DNA of 64,000 bases from Hemicordylus capensis (Eukaryota > Chordata > Lepidosauria > Squamata > Cordylidae), in contig NC_069671.1 in assembly GCF_027244095.1 (NCBI RefSeq), positions 1,178,001-1,242,000 of the forward strand, read 5' to 3'. Shown here in pieces: positions 61,791 through 64,000 of this stretch (its first letter is position 1; the number at the start of each line of letters is the position of its first letter). The translations under genes and the position numbers were made by a program. The notes under the pieces are model-generated. The model saw nothing but the letters and a program-made list of their open reading frames with translations, searched no databases and was not told the DNA's origin.

Positions 61791-61979
61791 CTTCTGTCAC
61801 AAATCTTCAGCTCAGGTACCCCATGGAGATTTGGGGTATGCGTGTAAATATGTGTGTGTGTGCGTGCGCACGCATGCTCACACACACAAATTTAGTTTTG
61901 GTTACATCTTTATTCCACGAGCATTGGTAATTACAAAAGCAGCATTACAGGAACTAAAAGATGAACACCACACTAAGTA

Positions 61980-62235
61980 ACCCCTGCTAACTGAGTAAAA
62001 AGGCACCTCTTTGAAAGGGGTGATTCTCCTTCTTGAGCATGGGGAGAGCAACTGGCCCTCTCCATCCCCAGCACAGCATCCCTCCAGAGGTGTCTATCTG
62101 TTCCTGGTGTCTATATTTATTTATTTATTCTTCCCCTATTTCCCTCTGTAAACCGCTTTGGGAACTTTTGTTGAAAAACAGTATATAAATATTTGTCTTC
62201 GTCATCCTTGTTGTAGCAGTAGTAGTAAACAAACT
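61980..62235 (+). mobile_element. Family X LINE 3' end
   Basis: CAGCATCCCTCCAGAGGTGT to TTGTTGAAAAACAGTATATA and a GTAGTAGTAG tail. Confidence 0.75.
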
Positions 62236-63094
62236 TGAAACTACATGGAGATAAGACAGCGTTAAAATAACTGTAGGTTAAAATATTTGTCAATATCACT
62301 CAGATTTAAATTATACCATTTTGATATGGGCTACTGCAATTACTGGTTCATAGACCCATGCTGAATTGCTCATAAGCAGCCTTACTGAACTTAGGGACAA
62401 GCTGATTTCTCCTCATTTCAGTGGGAATCCTCAGTGCTAATTTTCTGAAGCCTGTCAGTCAGGAGGAGAGAGCTTCAGCAGGTAGCCAGCTGATCTGGAG
62501 CAGAGCAAAAGGGTCCTCCGCTTCCTCCCTCCCCTTCTGCAGCAGACACATCGCTGAAGATGCCTGTGTTGGCTTCAAGCTGGCAGTCCTCAGATGGGGA
62601 ACAAAGAGCACGGCTGCAGCCCCTTCCAGCACTCCTAGGGGTAGCAGTACTCACTGTTGGGGATTCCTGGTTTAGACCATACAAGGCACAAAACAGATCC
62701 CATCTAGTGCAACTGGGACACAGAGGAGCAAAGGCTGCTTTCTTTTCGAAAATAGAATACCAGAAGAAATTCGGAGCAGACTCTAGGCGCTTTGCCATTT
62801 AAGAGAGCGACTTAAATCCCAAATAGTAGCAGTGTTATTTCGTAGTTTCCAGGAGGAAATGACACGCTATACACTAAATGTGCAACACTCTCATCGATGG
62901 TGTGGAAAATATTTCAAAAGTTTTCTTGGAACCGGCTCAAGGCAGCAGGCGTCTCAAGCAAGGTCAGCAGTTCTGGGACTTGTGAAAGCAGCAGCAGCAG
63001 CAGCAGCAGGCAGGCTGGATGGTCACAACAATGTGAGCATCTTTATTTGGTACCAGCTTTCCTCAGTGCTACAAAAGCCAGAGGCACAAAAATG
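62236..63094. other. Intron stretch without recognised feature
   Basis: Apart from a short (GCA)n run near 62992-63009, nothing I can support. Confidence 0.4.
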
Positions 63095-63365
63095 ACGACG
63101 ACGAATATTTATATACTGCTTTTCAACAAAAAGCTCCCAAAGCGGTTTACATAGATATAAATAAATAAAAAGGGCTCCCCGTCCCCAAAGGGCTCACAGT
63201 CTAAAAAATAAACATAAGAGAGATACCAGCCACAGCCACTGGAGGGATGCTGTGCCGGGGATGGAGAGGGCCAGTTGCTCTCCCCCTGCTCAATCAAGAG
63301 AATCGCCACTTTAAAAAGGCACCTCTTGGTTCAGACAGCAGGGGCCAGTCTGCTAACTGAATGGC
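63095..63365 (-). mobile_element. Family X LINE 3' end
   Basis: Plus strand ACGACGAATATTTATATACT to GGCACCTCTTGGTTCAGACA, the reverse of the family. Confidence 0.75.
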
Positions 63366-63444
63366 AGGCTCGGAGAATGACTTATACTACATATATTTGT
63401 TCATTCCTAGATTTACATCCTGCTTTTCAATCAGCGAATTTAAA

Positions 63445-63735
63445 AGCATAGGAACCTAGGAAGCTGCCATATACTGAGTCAGACCCTTGGTCCATCTAGC
63501 TCAGTGTTGTCTTCACAGACTGGCAGCGGCTTCTCCAAGGTTGCAGCCAGGAATCTCTCTCAGCCCTCTCTTGGAGAGAACCTTCTGCCCTTCCCAGAGC
63601 GGCTCCATCCCCTGACGGGGGAATCTCTTCCAGAGCTCACACTTCTAGTCTCCCTTTCATATGCAGCCAGGGCAGACCCTGCTTAGCTAAGGGGACAAGT
63701 CATGCTTGCTACCACCAGACCAGCTCTCCTCCCCT
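63445..63735 (-). mobile_element. 5S-derived SINE copy
   Basis: Plus strand GGAACCTAGGAAGCTGCCAT tail, then GCAGACCCTGCTTAGCTAAG near 63671-63690 and the head AAGTCATGCTTGCTACCACC. Confidence 0.88.
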
Positions 63736-63782
63736 GCAGCTCACAAAGTTGTAAAACAATATAACACGCGCAGATCAGAAGG

Positions 63783-63870
63783 GCTGCTGGACTACAAACC
63801 CCATCATCCCCATGGGAGTGGATGATAGGCACTGTAGTACATCAACTGGGGACCCAAGGTTGGAAACCCC
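63783..63870. mobile_element. hAT-like foldback MITE, worn
   Basis: GGACTACAAACCCCATCATC arm and GATGATAGGCACTGTAGTAC arm; right end GGTTGGAAACCCCTG. Confidence 0.65.
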
Positions 63871-64000
63871 TGAACTACAGTAACCACCACTATCACTGAG
63901 ATAAAAACCCTCATAAATGAGCTTTGCAGTAGATTAAAGCAGCTACAAATGTCTTCAGTCTTCTAAATGCAGGCAAACAGGGAGACCGATTCGGTGCGCC

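Larger units (their letters stand above)
44089..64000 (-). other. PXN: PXN intron 1, 5' part beyond window
   Basis: At least 20 kb without a supported exon or promoter. It is a mosaic of L2 fragments, family X ends, SINEs and MITEs listed separately. PXN first introns are long in other vertebrates too. Confidence 0.7.

Noticed and set aside
44100-64000. PXN exon 1 (MDDLD) or an alternative promoter
   Set aside because: No ATG-GAC-GAC type start followed by a donor in the right phase, and no CpG island, was found in this stretch.

Overview
The window is vertebrate nuclear DNA, most likely from a squamate reptile (lizard type). It carries three genes in the conserved vertebrate order GCN1 - RPLP0 - PXN, all read from the minus strand. 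The non-coding DNA is packed with L2/CR1-type LINE fragments, hAT-like foldback MITEs, MIR/CORE-like SINEs and a SINE family built from 5S rRNA-like and tRNA-like parts. No Alu/B1-type primate or rodent SINEs are present. The squamate assignment is inference from repeat content and gene order; species is not determined.

Layout (transcription runs from high to low coordinates). 1-3652: first coding exon of GCN1 (MAAVTQ, ending at a GTGAGT donor) with its CpG-rich promoter at about 3360-3830; the rest of 1-3634 is GCN1 intron 1, mostly an old L2 LINE broken by SINEs. 3830-5045: short intergenic gap. 5045-11244: the complete RPLP0 gene (ribosomal stalk protein uL10/P0), 7 coding exons plus a 5' non-coding exon, 316 codons, every junction in phase, with TATA box and a pyrimidine (TOP-like) start. 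11245-11925: a gap of only about 0.7 kb. 11925 to the window end: PXN (paxillin). Its 3.8-kb 3'UTR, four LIM domains, LD motifs LD2-LD5 and most of LD1 are present. The exon with the first five residues (MDDLD) lies beyond the window. Three extra in-frame exons (29907-28956, 27684-27418, 26339-25947/25920) fit a long paxillin isoform; the splice ends of two of them are unresolved.

The genes cooperate only loosely: GCN1 (translation stress sensing) and RPLP0 (ribosome P-stalk) are both translation factors that meet at the GTPase-associated centre, while PXN is a focal-adhesion scaffold. Their clustering is ancestral synteny, not an operon.

Most striking non-genic observations: (1) a composite SINE with a 5S rRNA-like head and a tRNA-Ala-like module; (2) a 270-bp segment in a PXN intron made of three adjacent pieces, each inverted relative to a nearby source, including a perfect 41-bp palindrome with a 4-bp spacer; (3) about 19 hAT-type foldback copies whose arms carry an ACTACAACTCCCA core like the ZNF143/THAP11 site, several with good 8-bp target duplications, one beside the RPLP0 promoter; (4) nested transposon insertions datable by order; (5) a proline-rich paxillin cassette exon with no usable GT donor before its stop.
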